64,000 bases of DNA from Prevotella sp. CAG:485. GTDB lineage: Bacteria > Bacteroidota > Bacteroidia > Bacteroidales > Muribaculaceae. The stretch spans positions 1-64,000 of the forward strand of contig FR897805.1 of the NCBI GenBank assembly GCA_000437495.1, given 5' to 3'. Below the pieces are notes generated by a model. It was given only the letters and a program-made list of their open reading frames with translations. It searched no databases and was not told where the DNA came from. Shown here piece by piece: positions 8,577 through 18,527 of this stretch; within the stretch, counting starts at the first letter, position 1, and each line of letters starts with the position of its first letter. A program made the position numbers and the translations under genes.

Positions 8577-8909
8577 TCAGAGGAAGCCGAGTTCCAGTTT
8601 TGCTTCCTCGCTCATCATATCCTTGTTCCATTCCGGCTCAAAGACAAGGCGCAAATCCACACCTTTGGGGCCTTCAATCGACAGAAGTTTCTGCCTTACG
8701 TCTTCCATTATAAAATCGGCGGCAGGGCATGACGGCGCTGTAAGAGTCATGTCAACATGCAGCTTCTCGTCGTTGGGGTCGAAGTCGATTTTATATATAA
8801 GGCCCAAATCATATATGTTAACCGGTATTTCCGGGTCATACACAGTCTTCAAAACGTCGATGGTTTTTACCGTTATTTCTTCGCCGGAAATATTGTTTGC
8901 ATTCTCCAT
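8577..8909 (-). CDS. DUF59/MIP18-family iron-sulfur assembly protein (SufT-like)
   Basis: 110 residues matching the MIP18/PaaD/SufT fold: VLKTVYDPEIPVNIYDLGLI and MTLTAPSCPAADFI, with the conserved cysteine. The family acts in iron-sulfur cluster maturation. The C-terminal segment LVFEPEWNKDMMSEEAKLEL is typical of the group. The start codon lies five bases after a TAATTTTG box with a TTTG 19 bp upstream, so the mRNA should be leaderless. The gene heads an operon with lpxH. Confidence 0.88.
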   Translation of the reverse strand: MENANNISGEEITVKTIDVLKTVYDPEIPVNIYDLGLIYKIDFDPNDEKLHVDMTLTAPSCPAADFIMEDVRQKLLSIEGPKGVDLRLVFEPEWNKDMMSEEAKLELGFL

Positions 8910-8914
8910 AGGTG

Positions 8915-8945
8915 CAAAATTACAAATTTCGTTTCTAATAACAAA
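8915..8945 (-). promoter_or_regulatory. Promoter of the DUF59-lpxH operon
   Basis: TTTG (8942-8945) and TAATTTTG (8915-8922) on the minus strand, 19 bp apart, match the Bacteroidetes consensus. The -7 box ends five bases before the ATG. Confidence 0.7.
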
Positions 8946-8954
8946 AAAAATTTG

Positions 8955-8962
8955 TAACTTCG
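8955..8962 (+). promoter_or_regulatory. -7 box of the tandem beta-barrel genes
   Basis: TAACTTCG, one mismatch to TAnnTTTG, 24 bp before the ATG at 8987. It is divergent from and close to the DUF59 promoter. Confidence 0.4.
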
Positions 8963-8986
8963 CAGTCTAAACCAAAACACGATAAG

Positions 8987-9604
8987 ATGAAGAATCTTTG
9001 CAGAGCCATGTTTGTGGCCATATTAGCGGCAGTTTGCGCGTTTGGTGCTTCTGCACAGTTCAGAGTAGGCGTTCGTGCCGGCATGAATATCAACAAGCTT
9101 CACCTTCAGGATGTAGGCAAGAATGTAGAGAGCGACAACCGCTGTGGCTTCACTGCCGGCGCCATGGCCGAATTCACCATTCCGGTCGTTGGCATCAGCT
9201 TCGATGTCAGCCTCATGTATACGCGCATGAACTCGAAAATGTATTACGATGGCTCTACAACCGACGTGCCCGCAATGAAGAGCTCATCGAAGGATTTCTT
9301 CCAGATACCCGTGAATTTCAAATATAAAATCGGGCTGCCTATAGTGGGCAAAATCATCACCCCGTATATCTATACCGGTCCTGATTTTGCCTTCCGTCTT
9401 GGCCACAGCGACGCCTTCAAGCATTTCCAGGCTGCATGGGACCTTGGCATAGGTGTGGAGCTGGTGCGTCATCTGCAGATTGGTGCCGGATATTCATGGG
9501 GCATCAACAACATAGCCAAGAAAGTAACCGGCTGGGAAAATATCGACGGCGATTTCAAGACAAAAAACAACTATTGGACCATCACCGCCGCTTACCTTTT
9601 CTAA
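8987..9604 (+). CDS. Outer membrane beta-barrel (porin-family) protein 1
   Basis: 205 residues with a clear signal peptide (MKNLCRAMFVAILAAVCAFG, cleavage after ASA) and an eight-strand-like OmpW/OMP_b-brl pattern: FRVGVRAGMNINKL at the start, alternating polar/apolar strands, and a terminal aromatic strand (YWTITAAYLF) as needed for BAM recognition. Substrate unknown. The next gene, 24 bp downstream, encodes a diverged paralogue of almost equal length ending in the same way (YWQLKVAYLF), suggesting tandem duplication. Confidence 0.82.
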   Translation: MKNLCRAMFVAILAAVCAFGASAQFRVGVRAGMNINKLHLQDVGKNVESDNRCGFTAGAMAEFTIPVVGISFDVSLMYTRMNSKMYYDGSTTDVPAMKSSSKDFFQIPVNFKYKIGLPIVGKIITPYIYTGPDFAFRLGHSDAFKHFQAAWDLGIGVELVRHLQIGAGYSWGINNIAKKVTGWENIDGDFKTKNNYWTITAAYLF

Positions 9605-9628
9605 TTAAGGTCTAAACAAGGCAAGGAT

Positions 9629-10234
9629 ATGAAAAAACGCATAACGGCTTTTGTAATGATGGCCGTAATCTGCCTCACGGCCTCAGCGCAGTTCCGGTGG
9701 GGGCCCGTGGCCTCGGTAAACCTCTCAAACTATTACTTCAAACAGGATCTGCTGAAGACCGGCAATGTGTTGGGCGGCGGCGTAGGCGTAATGGGCGAGC
9801 TGATGTTTACCAGCGTGGGTATAGGCATAGACATGAGTCTGCAGTGGAACATGCACGGCTCCAAACTCCATTTTGACGAGTATCCCGTGTTTGCTCCCAC
9901 CAAAACCACCACGAGCTATCTCCATACGCTGCAGCTGCCCATCAACATACGATATAAATATACCCGTCTCAACGGCTTTGAGGAGAAGCTGGCGCCGTTC
10001 GTCTACGGCGGTCCCATGTTCTCCGTCACGGTAGGGCATAACAAAGTGGAGCCGCTGGAATATCCGGGCGGATGCTTCGGGCTTCAGTGCGGCATAGGAG
10101 CGGAAATCTACCGTCATTGGCAAGTTTCGGCCGGCTATGTGTGGGGAATGACTTACGAGCTGCGTACTCGCAAACTTGACAATTACAGCGCCCGCTGTCA
10201 GTACTGGCAGCTCAAAGTGGCTTATCTTTTCTAA
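9629..10234 (+). CDS. Outer membrane beta-barrel (porin-family) protein 2
   Basis: 201 residues, signal peptide (cleavage after TASA), then FRWGPVASVNLSNYYF and beta-strand repeats ending in the aromatic-terminated strand QLKVAYLF. It aligns in layout with the gene just upstream (QFR after the signal, GVGVMGELMF.. against GFTAGAMAEF.., GYVWGMTYE against GYSWGINNI). Function unknown. It lies 14 bp before priA with no terminator between them, so it may be co-transcribed with priA. Confidence 0.8.
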   Translation: MKKRITAFVMMAVICLTASAQFRWGPVASVNLSNYYFKQDLLKTGNVLGGGVGVMGELMFTSVGIGIDMSLQWNMHGSKLHFDEYPVFAPTKTTTSYLHTLQLPINIRYKYTRLNGFEEKLAPFVYGGPMFSVTVGHNKVEPLEYPGGCFGLQCGIGAEIYRHWQVSAGYVWGMTYELRTRKLDNYSARCQYWQLKVAYLF

Positions 10235-10248
10235 AGCTCATTTCCACT

Positions 10249-12708
10249 ATGGCTGATTATGCCGAGGTGATTTTACCGCTTGCGGTTCAAGGCACCTTTA
10301 CCTATCTGGTGCCCGAAGAGATGCAGTGCGACATTTCACGCGGTTCGAGGGTCTATGTGCCTTTCGGACCGCGCAAGCTTTACACCGGCATAGTGGCTGA
10401 TCTGCATACCAACACGCCGAAGTTTAAGGTAAAACCCATAGCGTCGCTTCTCGACGGAACTTCTATCCTGCGGCACCCGCAGCTGAAGTTCTGGCAATGG
10501 ATTGCCGATTACTATCTTTGCACCTTAGGAGAGGTGTACAGAGCGGCAGTGCCTACGGGGCTGAAGGTGGAAAGCGAAACAAACCTCAGCCTCAACAAAG
10601 CCATAGACCTTGAAGAGATAGGGCAGACCCTGACACCCGCCGAGACCGAGTTGCTCAATGAGGTGATTGTGGCTGACCATGTGCGCATGAGCGATCTCGA
10701 CCGCGAGCGCTCGCACGCCACAACGGCAAGGTATGTGAGCCGTATGCTGCAGAAAGGCATCATAGTGGCCGACGAGAAAGCAACTTCATCATACAAGGCC
10801 AAGACCATAGCCATAGTGTCGGCTTGTAACGATGTCAAGAATCACGAATGGCTGCATCAGGCCTTCGACGCAGTAACTACGGCGACCAAGCAGGAGCGCC
10901 TGCTTATTTCCTTTCTCGAGCTGATAAAGAATCAGGCTGTCCCGGAAATAACGCGCGAAGAGCTGTTGACGAAAGCCAAAGTGTCGCCCGGCATTCTGAA
11001 AGCCATCTGCGACAAAGGGATATTAAAGGTTGAGAAGCGAAAGATAAACCGCTTTGACGCCAAACCCGGCAACAAACCCGTTGAGCTGCCCCCTTTAAGT
11101 CCCCTGCAACGCGAGGCACTGAGGCAGATTGACGAGCAATGGCGCGAAAAGAACGTTGTGCTCTTGCGCGGCATTACCGGCAGCGGCAAGACCGAGATTT
11201 ACTGTCATGCTATACTGTCGGCCCTTGAGGCGGGTCATCAGGTACTTTATCTGGTGCCTGAGATAAGTCTCACCACACAGCTCACCGACCGTTTGCGGAA
11301 AGTCTTTGGCAACCGCCTGTTGGTGTATCATTCCAAGTTCTCCGATTCCGAGCGCGTGGACATCTGGCGCAAGCTGCTGCACAGCCACGAGCCAATGGTG
11401 ATTCTCGGCGTGCGGTCGTCTGTGTTCCTGCCCTTTGCCAAGATTGGCCTTGTGGTGGTTGACGAGGAGCATGAGGCCAGCTACAAGCAATATGACCCGG
11501 CGCCACGGTATAATGCCCGCGATGCCGCCATCATGCTGGCTCATCTGCATGGCGCCAAGACCCTGTTGGGCAGTGCAACCCCGGCAATTGACACGTATTA
11601 CAAAGCACAGACCGGGAAATTCGGACTGGTGGAATTGCTTGAACGTTACCAGGGCGCTCAGCTGCCCGACGTTACGGTGGTGGATATGCTCGACAGCCGT
11701 AAACGGCGCCTCACCGACGGCCTTCTGGCCAACCCGGTGGCCGAAAATCTGCGCCACACAATAAAGAGAGGGCGGCAGGCAATCATGTTTCAGAACCGAC
11801 GCGGCTTCGCGCCCCTGATTCAATGCACACAGTGCGGATGGCAGCCCAAATGCCAATACTGCGACGTGTCGATGGTTTATCACAAGAGCATAGATGTGAT
11901 GAGCTGTCATTACTGCGGCTATCAGATGCATTTGCCGCGCTTATGCCCGGCGTGCGGGCAGAATAGCGTGCGAATTGGCGGTTACGGCACAGAGCGTATC
12001 GCCGAGCATCTTCATTCACATTTCCCGGAGGCACGTGTGAGTCGCATGGACCTTGACACCACACGCAATAAAGATGCCTATCAGGAGATAATTGAAGACT
12101 TTGCCGGCCATAACACCGATATCCTCATCGGCACCCAAATGGTGAGCAAAGGCCTGGATTTTGCCAATGTCAGCATGGTGGGTGTGGTAAATGCCGATTC
12201 TCTGCTGCACTTTCCCGACTTCAGAGCCAACGAGCGCGCCTTCAACATGCTTGTGCAGGTGGCCGGCAGGGCCGGACGGCGCAACGAACAGGGACAAGTC
12301 TTCATACAGACCTCCGACGCCGCCAATCCGCTGCTTAAATTCATCAGCAGTCAGGATTATTCCGGCTATTATGAATATGAGCTTGAACAGCGCCGCCGGT
12401 TCGGCTATCCTCCGTTCACCAAAATCATCATGCTCTACGTGAAGCACCGCGAAGAGGCGGAAGCCGCACGGCTGGCAACGCGTTATGCCGGCGAGTTGCA
12501 GAAAGTCTTCGGCACCCGCGTGCTCGGGCCGGCCAAGCCATCCGTGGCACGAATCTCCAACTACTATATTCAGACCATCATGCTGAAGATAGAAGCCGTA
12601 GCGTCGATGATTAAGGTGAAAAAACTCCTGTTCGAGATTTATTCCCGAATGGCCGCCGACCGCAGTTTCCGCAATGCTCAGGTTTACTATGATGTGGATC
12701 CGGTGTAA
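10249..12708 (+). CDS. priA: Primosomal protein N' (replication restart helicase)
   Basis: 819 residues with all PriA parts: the N-terminal 3'-end-binding domain (YAEVILPLAVQGTFTYLVP), the DEAH-type helicase core with Walker A (GITGSGKTEIY) and Walker B (VVVDEEHEASYKQ), the PriA-specific zinc cysteines (CTQCGWQPKCQYCD, CHYCGYQM, CPACGQ), and the C-terminal lobes including VAGRAGR. It reloads the replicative helicase at stalled forks in the cytoplasm. The length is normal for Bacteroidetes. Confidence 0.96.
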   Translation: MADYAEVILPLAVQGTFTYLVPEEMQCDISRGSRVYVPFGPRKLYTGIVADLHTNTPKFKVKPIASLLDGTSILRHPQLKFWQWIADYYLCTLGEVYRAAVPTGLKVESETNLSLNKAIDLEEIGQTLTPAETELLNEVIVADHVRMSDLDRERSHATTARYVSRMLQKGIIVADEKATSSYKAKTIAIVSACNDVKNHEWLHQAFDAVTTATKQERLLISFLELIKNQAVPEITREELLTKAKVSPGILKAICDKGILKVEKRKINRFDAKPGNKPVELPPLSPLQREALRQIDEQWREKNVVLLRGITGSGKTEIYCHAILSALEAGHQVLYLVPEISLTTQLTDRLRKVFGNRLLVYHSKFSDSERVDIWRKLLHSHEPMVILGVRSSVFLPFAKIGLVVVDEEHEASYKQYDPAPRYNARDAAIMLAHLHGAKTLLGSATPAIDTYYKAQTGKFGLVELLERYQGAQLPDVTVVDMLDSRKRRLTDGLLANPVAENLRHTIKRGRQAIMFQNRRGFAPLIQCTQCGWQPKCQYCDVSMVYHKSIDVMSCHYCGYQMHLPRLCPACGQNSVRIGGYGTERIAEHLHSHFPEARVSRMDLDTTRNKDAYQEIIEDFAGHNTDILIGTQMVSKGLDFANVSMVGVVNADSLLHFPDFRANERAFNMLVQVAGRAGRRNEQGQVFIQTSDAANPLLKFISSQDYSGYYEYELEQRRRFGYPPFTKIIMLYVKHREEAEAARLATRYAGELQKVFGTRVLGPAKPSVARISNYYIQTIMLKIEAVASMIKVKKLLFEIYSRMAADRSFRNAQVYYDVDPV

Positions 12709-12739
12709 CATTTTGCAAAGCCGCGTGTTTTAAGAATAT

Positions 12740-14074
12740 ATGAGAGAAAAAGAATTTCTTCGGCAGGCGCTTGAGCGTATGAACATTGAAGAGCTCAACG
12801 CCATGCAGCGCAACATGCTCGATGCCGCCTCAGCCTCAGGCGATATACTGTTGCTGTCGCCCACAGGCAGCGGCAAGACACTTGCCTTCCTGCTCTATCT
12901 GCTGAAAATTCTCAAAGCGCCGTGCAACAGGGTTCAGGCGGTGATTATAGCGCCCACACGCGAGCTTGTTCAGCAGATTTACGGCGTGGCCCGTACCATC
13001 ATGACCGGATACAAGATAACGGCTCTGTATGGAGGTCATGACGTGGCCGACGAGAAGGCTTCGTTAGCCGTAACACCCGACGTGATTATTGCCACTCCCG
13101 GTCGCCTGCTCGACCATTCACAGCGCGCAAATATTGAGTTGCTCGACGTCAGCTACCTTGTGCTCGATGAGTTTGACAAGGCTCTGGAATTAGGCTTTGA
13201 AAAAGATATGGCGAAGATAATTTCGCGCATGAAAAATGTCAGTCGCCTGATTCTCACCTCCGCCACATCGCTCGAGGTTTACCCCGACTTCATCAAGCCT
13301 AAGAATCTGCGCGTTTTCAACTATCTGGCCGACAGCAAAGACCTGCGCCGCCGTCTGCGCATACATCGCATAGACAGTGATGCTCGCGACAAGCTCGACA
13401 CGCTGCGTCGGCTGTTGATTGACATCATGCCCACAGGCAGCGAAAAGACCATCATCTTTGTCAATTACCGCCAGAGCGCCGAGCGGGTGGCTGAGAGTCT
13501 TCGCAAGCTGGGTGCCGACCCGGGTCTGTACACCGGAGCCCTCGACCAACATGACCGCGAAAAAGCGCTCGCTCTCTTCAACAACGGCACGCGGCCGCTG
13601 CTCGTTACCACCGACCTTGCCGCACGAGGGCTCGACATCTCGGAGGTGAAGAACATAATCCATTATCATCAGCCGCTCACCGCCGAGAGCTATATTCACC
13701 GTAACGGCCGAACGGCGCGCGTGGATGCCTCCGGTGATGCTTACCTCATCATCGGTCCCGACGAGGATGTGCAGGAGTTTATCTCTTTTGATGACACCCG
13801 TTATCTTGGCGATAAACCTGAAAGCAGAATCCCTCCCTCGAAGGTATCCACCCTTTACATCTCAGCCGGCCGGAAAGAGAAGATTTCGCGCGGAGATGTG
13901 GTGGGCTTTTTGGTGAATTCGGGCGGACTTGAGGCTCAGCAAATAGGGGCAATAAACGTCTATGACCATTACATACTCGTTGCCATTCCCCGGTCAGAGG
14001 CCAAGAGAGTCCTTCAGACCATAACGCCACTGAAGATTAAAGGCAAAAAGCCTCGGTATTCGTTGGTGAAATAG
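12740..14074 (+). CDS. DEAD-box-type RNA helicase with DbpA-like RNA-binding tail
   Basis: 444 residues: helicase domain 1 with Walker A (SPTGSGKTLAF), PTREL, TPGRLLDH, a DEFD box in place of DEAD, and SAT; helicase domain 2 with ARGLDISEV and HRNGRTARV where most members have HRIGRTGR; then a C-terminal DbpA-type RNA-binding domain (about 365-444, KISRGDVVGFLVNSGGLEAQ). Such proteins remodel rRNA during 50S assembly. The altered DEAD and HRxGRxxR motifs suggest a diverged subgroup, though ATP-binding residues are intact. It follows priA by 31 bp. Confidence 0.88.
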   Translation: MREKEFLRQALERMNIEELNAMQRNMLDAASASGDILLLSPTGSGKTLAFLLYLLKILKAPCNRVQAVIIAPTRELVQQIYGVARTIMTGYKITALYGGHDVADEKASLAVTPDVIIATPGRLLDHSQRANIELLDVSYLVLDEFDKALELGFEKDMAKIISRMKNVSRLILTSATSLEVYPDFIKPKNLRVFNYLADSKDLRRRLRIHRIDSDARDKLDTLRRLLIDIMPTGSEKTIIFVNYRQSAERVAESLRKLGADPGLYTGALDQHDREKALALFNNGTRPLLVTTDLAARGLDISEVKNIIHYHQPLTAESYIHRNGRTARVDASGDAYLIIGPDEDVQEFISFDDTRYLGDKPESRIPPSKVSTLYISAGRKEKISRGDVVGFLVNSGGLEAQQIGAINVYDHYILVAIPRSEAKRVLQTITPLKIKGKKPRYSLVK

Positions 14075-14118
14075 CCTATTGAGCGTTAAAGCTGTGTAGA
14101 AATAGCAAAAGATGTAAC

Positions 14119-15135
14119 ATGAATAAAATTCTGTTGATATTGTTGGGTGTTGCTGTGTCGCTGACAGTCTCAGCCGCCGCTCCGGCATTGCAAAGTGCCG
14201 ACAGGGGAGAGGTGCATCGTCATTATCTCTGGTCTCCGCAAATGGGCGACACCATAACTGTGGATGTCTGGACGCCCGAAGGATATAGTGCCAAGGGCAA
14301 ACCTTATCCGGTAATCTATGCTCACGACGGACAGAATCTCTTTGATGCCAACACCACATGGAATCATCAGGCCTGGGAGCTGGATTCCGTCTTATCGCTG
14401 CTGCAGGACCGCAACCTTATAGCACCTCCGGTGGTAGTGGGCATTCACTGTTTCCCTGAGAGCCGGGTGGGGGATTTGGCGCCGCAGAAAGCCATAGAAT
14501 CCATCCCCGATTCTATTCTGAAGGGCTTTGCGCGGTTTACCTCGAAGCCTATGCGCGGCGACGCTTACGCTGCTTTCATGGTCAACACTCTGAAGCCTTT
14601 TATCGACAGCCGTTATAACGTCAGCAAGGACCCGGAGCAAACGGCTTTGCTCGGCTCCAGCATGGGCGGGTTGATGTCCATATATGCGCTCTGTGAATAT
14701 CCCTCTACCTTCGGCACTGCTCTGTGCCTTTCCACTCACTGGATAGGCGATGCGCAGAGAAAGGAACCGGATTTCCAGAAGGCTATGGCGGCTTATCTGC
14801 AAAAGAATCTGCCGCCAAGGACTCCTGACTCCAAATCGGCAAAACAAATTCCGCACCGCATCTATTTCGACAGAGGCACTTCCGGACTCGACGCTCTCTA
14901 TGATGCCTGGGAAGCATATATGATAACTCTTCTCAACGAAAAGGGCTATAACACTGTGCCTATGTTCCCCTCTCTTGCAGTTGATTTACCCGCCTTAGCC
15001 GATGCTCGTCTTGCCGCTCAGCTTTCGGCTCCTTTCATGGCCTTTACGGCTCCCGATGCCGAACATCAGGAACGCTTCTGGAAACGCCGCGTGGCTCTGC
15101 CGCTCGCATTTTTCCTCTATCCGCTGCGGAAATAA
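14119..15135 (+). CDS. Secreted alpha/beta-hydrolase (esterase D / enterochelin-esterase-like)
   Basis: 338 residues with a signal peptide (first ~20 residues, cleavage near VSAAA). The fold is that of the putative esterase family PF00756: PVIYAHDGQNLFD, the nucleophile elbow GSSMGGLMS, and a C-terminal histidine in DAEHQERFWKRR. Members hydrolyse esters of siderophores, sugars or feruloyl groups; the substrate here is not evident. No terminator separates it from the helicase 45 bp upstream. Confidence 0.8.
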   Translation: MNKILLILLGVAVSLTVSAAAPALQSADRGEVHRHYLWSPQMGDTITVDVWTPEGYSAKGKPYPVIYAHDGQNLFDANTTWNHQAWELDSVLSLLQDRNLIAPPVVVGIHCFPESRVGDLAPQKAIESIPDSILKGFARFTSKPMRGDAYAAFMVNTLKPFIDSRYNVSKDPEQTALLGSSMGGLMSIYALCEYPSTFGTALCLSTHWIGDAQRKEPDFQKAMAAYLQKNLPPRTPDSKSAKQIPHRIYFDRGTSGLDALYDAWEAYMITLLNEKGYNTVPMFPSLAVDLPALADARLAAQLSAPFMAFTAPDAEHQERFWKRRVALPLAFFLYPLRK

Positions 15136-15164
15136 TCTGCGAATAGACCTTTAGTCCAATATAA

Positions 15165-15199
15165 AAATCCGCGCCTCAGGCTTTCTGAAGCGCGGATTA
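15165..15199 (-). terminator. Terminator between the esterase and glyA
   Basis: AATCCGCGC / GCGCGGATT stem with an additional inner CTCAG/CTGAA pairing. On the minus strand it continues into TTTTTAT, so it primarily ends glyA; it may also stop the convergent esterase transcript. Confidence 0.75.
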
Positions 15200-15216
15200 T
15201 GTTTATGACAGGTTGA

Positions 15217-16497
15217 TTACCAGGCAAACATCGGCATGTCGTTCATCATGTCGTTGACTTCCTGACGAACTTTGGCGATTTCCTCCTCATTGTCGGCGTT
15301 GGTGAGAACCCGGTCAATGAGTTCAACTATTGTCTCCATCATGTCCTCTTTGGCTCCGCGGGTGGTGATAGCGGCGGTGCCGAAGCGCAGACCGGAGGTC
15401 AGGAACGGTGAACGGCTGTCGTAGGGAACCATGTTCTTGTTGGCGGTGATGTCGGCCTCCACGAGAACGCGTTCAGCCTTTTTGCCGCTCATTTCGGGGA
15501 ACTTCGGACGCAGGTCAACCAGCATGGAGTGGTTGTCTGTGCCGTCGCTGATAATCTTGTATCCGCGTTTCATCAGAGCCCCGGCCATGGCTTTGGCATT
15601 CTTCTGCACCTGGATGGCATATTCTTTCCATTCGGGCTGCAGAGCCTCGCCGAAGGCAACAGCCTTAGCAGCGATTACATGCTCCAGCGGGCCGCCCTGT
15701 ACGCCGGGGAAGACGGCTGAGTCGAGCAGTGCGCTCATCTTCTTGATTTCGCCCTTGGGAGTCTTCTTGCCCCAGGGATTGTCGAAGTCTTTGCCCATGA
15801 GAATCATGCCGCCACGCGGGCCACGAAGGGTCTTGTGAGTAGTTGTAGTTACGATATGGGCATGCTTCAGCGGGTTCTCAAGCAGACCTGCGGCGATGAG
15901 GCCGGCGGGGTGAGCCATATCCACCATGAAGATGGCGCCAATCTCATCGGCGAGTTTGCGGATGCGGGCGTAGTCCCATTCGCGGCTGTAAGCGCTGGCG
16001 CCGGCAATGATGAGCTTCGGCTTCTCGGCGCGTGCCTTTTCTTCCATCTCCTCGTAGTTGACGCGGCCGGTCTCCGGGTCTACCGTGTAGCTGATAGGCT
16101 GGAACATGAGGCCTGAGAAGTTTACGGGGCTGCCGTGGCTGAGGTGGCCGCCGTGGCTGAGGTCCATACCCATGAACTTATCGCCCGGCTGAAGCACTGC
16201 CATGAATACGGCCATATTGGCCTGTGCGCCCGAGTGAGGCTGCACGTTTACCCATTCGGCATCGAACAGACGCATGGCGCGTTCTTTGGCTATATTTTCG
16301 GTCTTATCTACCTCCTGGCAGCCGCCGTAGTAGCGCTTGGCAGGATATCCCTCGGCATATTTGTTGGTCATGCATGAGCCCATGGCACGCATTACTTCGT
16401 CGCTGACAAAGTTCTCGCTGGCTATCAGCTCAATGCCTCTGCGCTGACGCAGATGCTCGCGGTCGATGATGTCAAAGATCTCGTTGTCTCTTTTCAT
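15217..16497 (-). CDS. glyA: Serine hydroxymethyltransferase
   Basis: 426 residues. This PLP enzyme interconverts serine plus tetrahydrofolate with glycine plus methylene-tetrahydrofolate. Family markers include [37 protein letters not shown], and the PLP-binding lysine K222 in [15 protein letters not shown]. Length and sequence are normal. It lies 85 bp after nqrF on the same strand, separated by a GC-rich inverted repeat without a T tract. No clear promoter of its own was seen, so it may be partly read through from the nqr operon. Confidence 0.97.
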   Translation of the reverse strand: MKRDNEIFDIIDREHLRQRRGIELIASENFVSDEVMRAMGSCMTNKYAEGYPAKRYYGGCQEVDKTENIAKERAMRLFDAEWVNVQPHSGAQANMAVFMAVLQPGDKFMGMDLSHGGHLSHGSPVNFSGLMFQPISYTVDPETGRVNYEEMEEKARAEKPKLIIAGASAYSREWDYARIRKLADEIGAIFMVDMAHPAGLIAAGLLENPLKHAHIVTTTTHKTLRGPRGGMILMGKDFDNPWGKKTPKGEIKKMSALLDSAVFPGVQGGPLEHVIAAKAVAFGEALQPEWKEYAIQVQKNAKAMAGALMKRGYKIISDGTDNHSMLVDLRPKFPEMSGKKAERVLVEADITANKNMVPYDSRSPFLTSGLRFGTAAITTRGAKEDMMETIVELIDRVLTNADNEEEIAKVRQEVNDMMNDMPMFAW

Positions 16498-16582
16498 GAT
16501 TTAGATTTTTACTTTTTCAGGTGCCCGCCGCGCGGGACTTGAAAACCATTTTGATTATTTTGTTGATTTTTGTTTTTGTTGC

Positions 16583-17872
16583 TTATCCTCCGAAATTGTC
16601 GTAATGGACGGATTCCGGCTCAACGCCCAGGTTGTAGAGCATATTGTTAACGGCATTGCTCATCGGTCCGGGACCGCACATGTAGTACTCAATGTCTTCA
16701 GGTGCCGGATGGTCTTTGAGATATTTCTCAAACATGACCTGATGCACGAAGCCAGCCGTGTATTTCACGCCTGCGGCGTCGGCTGCCGGGTCAGGACGGT
16801 CAAGGGCCAGATAGAAATGGAAGTTCGGGAAGTCCTTCTCCAACTGCAGGAAATCGTCGAGATAGAACACCTCATTAAGCGCACGCGCGCCGTAGAAGTA
16901 GCTCATCTTTCTGTCGGTGGTGTGCAGAGTCTTGGTCATGTACATTATCTGGCTGCGCAGAGGTGCCATACCGGCGCCGCCGCCTACCCAAATCATCTCC
17001 GCTTTGGAGTCGAGAATGGGGTGGAAATCGCCGTAAGGACCGCTCATCAGCACCTTGTCGCCCGGTTTCAGGGTGAAGATATATGACGAGGCTATGCCCG
17101 GCGATACGTTCTGGAAGCCTACCTGAGGCTTCGGCTTGAAGGGTGGTGTGGCTATGCGCACGGTGAGCATGATGCGGTCGCCTTCTGCCGGATAATTGGC
17201 CATTGAATAGGCACGCACGGTGGCCTCCGTGTTGCGGCATTTCAAATCGAACAGGCCGAATTTCTGCCACGCAGGGAGATATTCGTCGCCTATGAGGCTT
17301 TTGTCTATGTCACCGTCATACGTCATCTCATATTCCGGAATACGTATCTGAGCGTAGGAGCCGGGGATGAAATTCATGTGCTCACCCTCGGGCAACTTCA
17401 CAATGAATTCTTTGATAAAGGTGGCTACGTTGCGGTTGCTGATTACCTCACATTCCCATTCTTTTACTTCCAGGGCAGCCGGGTCAACGGCCAGTTTCAG
17501 GTCTTGTTTCACTTTTACCTGGCAACCCAGGCGCCAGTGATCTTTTATCTGCTTGCGCGAGAAATGTACAGCCTCTGTGGGCAGCATATCGCCGCCCCCT
17601 TCCAGCACTCTCACCTTGCATTGGCCGCATGAGCCTTTGCCGCCGCATGCCGACGACAAATGCACGCCGCCGTCGGCCAGCGTCGACAACAGTGAGCCTC
17701 CGGCAGGTGCATTGAAGCTCTTGGTGCCGTCGTTTATGTCAATGTGAACCTCGCCCGAGGCCACCAGGAAATGTTTGGCTACGAGCAACACCGCCGTCAA
17801 TACCAATACTATGCAGGTGAATAACAGTGCGGCAGCCCATACTGACGACCAGATTATATGCAGTAACATCAT
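16583..17872 (-). CDS. nqrF: Na+-translocating NADH:quinone reductase subunit F
   Basis: 429 residues: an N-terminal membrane anchor (about 5-32), a 2Fe-2S ferredoxin domain with ligands C76, C82, C85 and C117, and a ferredoxin-NADP reductase-like FAD/NADH domain (RAYSMANYP for FAD; MIWVGGGAGMAPLRSQI for NADH). NqrF is the entry point of electrons from NADH into the sodium-pumping complex. It is the last gene of nqrABCDEF, starting 9 bp after nqrE. Confidence 0.97.
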   Translation of the reverse strand: MMLLHIIWSSVWAAALLFTCIVLVLTAVLLVAKHFLVASGEVHIDINDGTKSFNAPAGGSLLSTLADGGVHLSSACGGKGSCGQCKVRVLEGGGDMLPTEAVHFSRKQIKDHWRLGCQVKVKQDLKLAVDPAALEVKEWECEVISNRNVATFIKEFIVKLPEGEHMNFIPGSYAQIRIPEYEMTYDGDIDKSLIGDEYLPAWQKFGLFDLKCRNTEATVRAYSMANYPAEGDRIMLTVRIATPPFKPKPQVGFQNVSPGIASSYIFTLKPGDKVLMSGPYGDFHPILDSKAEMIWVGGGAGMAPLRSQIMYMTKTLHTTDRKMSYFYGARALNEVFYLDDFLQLEKDFPNFHFYLALDRPDPAADAAGVKYTAGFVHQVMFEKYLKDHPAPEDIEYYMCGPGPMSNAVNNMLYNLGVEPESVHYDNFGG

Positions 17873-17881
17873 AGCTCTTGT

Positions 17882-18496
17882 TTACAGTTTAATGCCTAAG
17901 AACGACATAAAGGCTATGCCCATAAGTCCGGTGATGATAAACGAGATACCCACTCCGCGCAGGGGCGCCGGGATGTGCTTTACGCTCAGGCGTTCGCGTA
18001 TGGCCGCAAGCGCTGTGATGGCAAGTAGCCAGCCTATGCCTGAGCCTGCGCCATAAACCGTGGCTGTCCATGCGTTGTCAAATTCCCGTTGCTGCATGAA
18101 CAGCACAGCGCCAAGTATGGCACAGTTCACCGCTATCAGCGGCAGGAAGATGCCGAGAGAATTATACAGCGACGGTGAATATTTCTCTATCACCATTTCC
18201 AGTATCTGCACAAGGGCCGCTATGACGGCTATAAACATTATCAGCCCCAGAAAGCTGAGGTCTGTTTCAGCATACTCCTGACCCAACCAGCTCAAGGCTC
18301 CGGGCACGAGCAGATACTGATTTATGCACCACGTTATCGGCAATGCTATCATCAACACAAAGCTCACGGCTACTCCCAGGCCAAACGCCGTCTTGACATT
18401 CTTGCTGACTGCCAGAAACGAACACATGCCCAGGAAGTAGGCAAACACCATGTTGTCTACAAATATCGACTTTATGAATAGATTCAGGTTGTCCAT
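17882..18496 (-). CDS. nqrE: Na+-translocating NADH:quinone reductase subunit E
   Basis: 204 residues, six hydrophobic membrane segments, and the family start [20 protein letters not shown]. The conserved cysteine in the first helix (GMCSFLAV), which with its NqrD partner coordinates an intramembrane iron centre, is present. It forms part of the Na+ path of the complex. Confidence 0.96.
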   Translation of the reverse strand: MDNLNLFIKSIFVDNMVFAYFLGMCSFLAVSKNVKTAFGLGVAVSFVLMIALPITWCINQYLLVPGALSWLGQEYAETDLSFLGLIMFIAVIAALVQILEMVIEKYSPSLYNSLGIFLPLIAVNCAILGAVLFMQQREFDNAWTATVYGAGSGIGWLLAITALAAIRERLSVKHIPAPLRGVGISFIITGLMGIAFMSFLGIKL

Positions 18497-18527
18497 ATCA
18501 ATTCGTTGTTTAAGAATAAGATATCAG

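Noticed and set aside
11095..11931. A 278-codon open frame antisense to priA
   Set aside because: Same reason: it lies within a well-conserved gene and has no independent support.
16520..16540. GC-rich inverted repeat between nqrF and glyA as a terminator
   Set aside because: No T tract follows on the minus strand; left uncalled.
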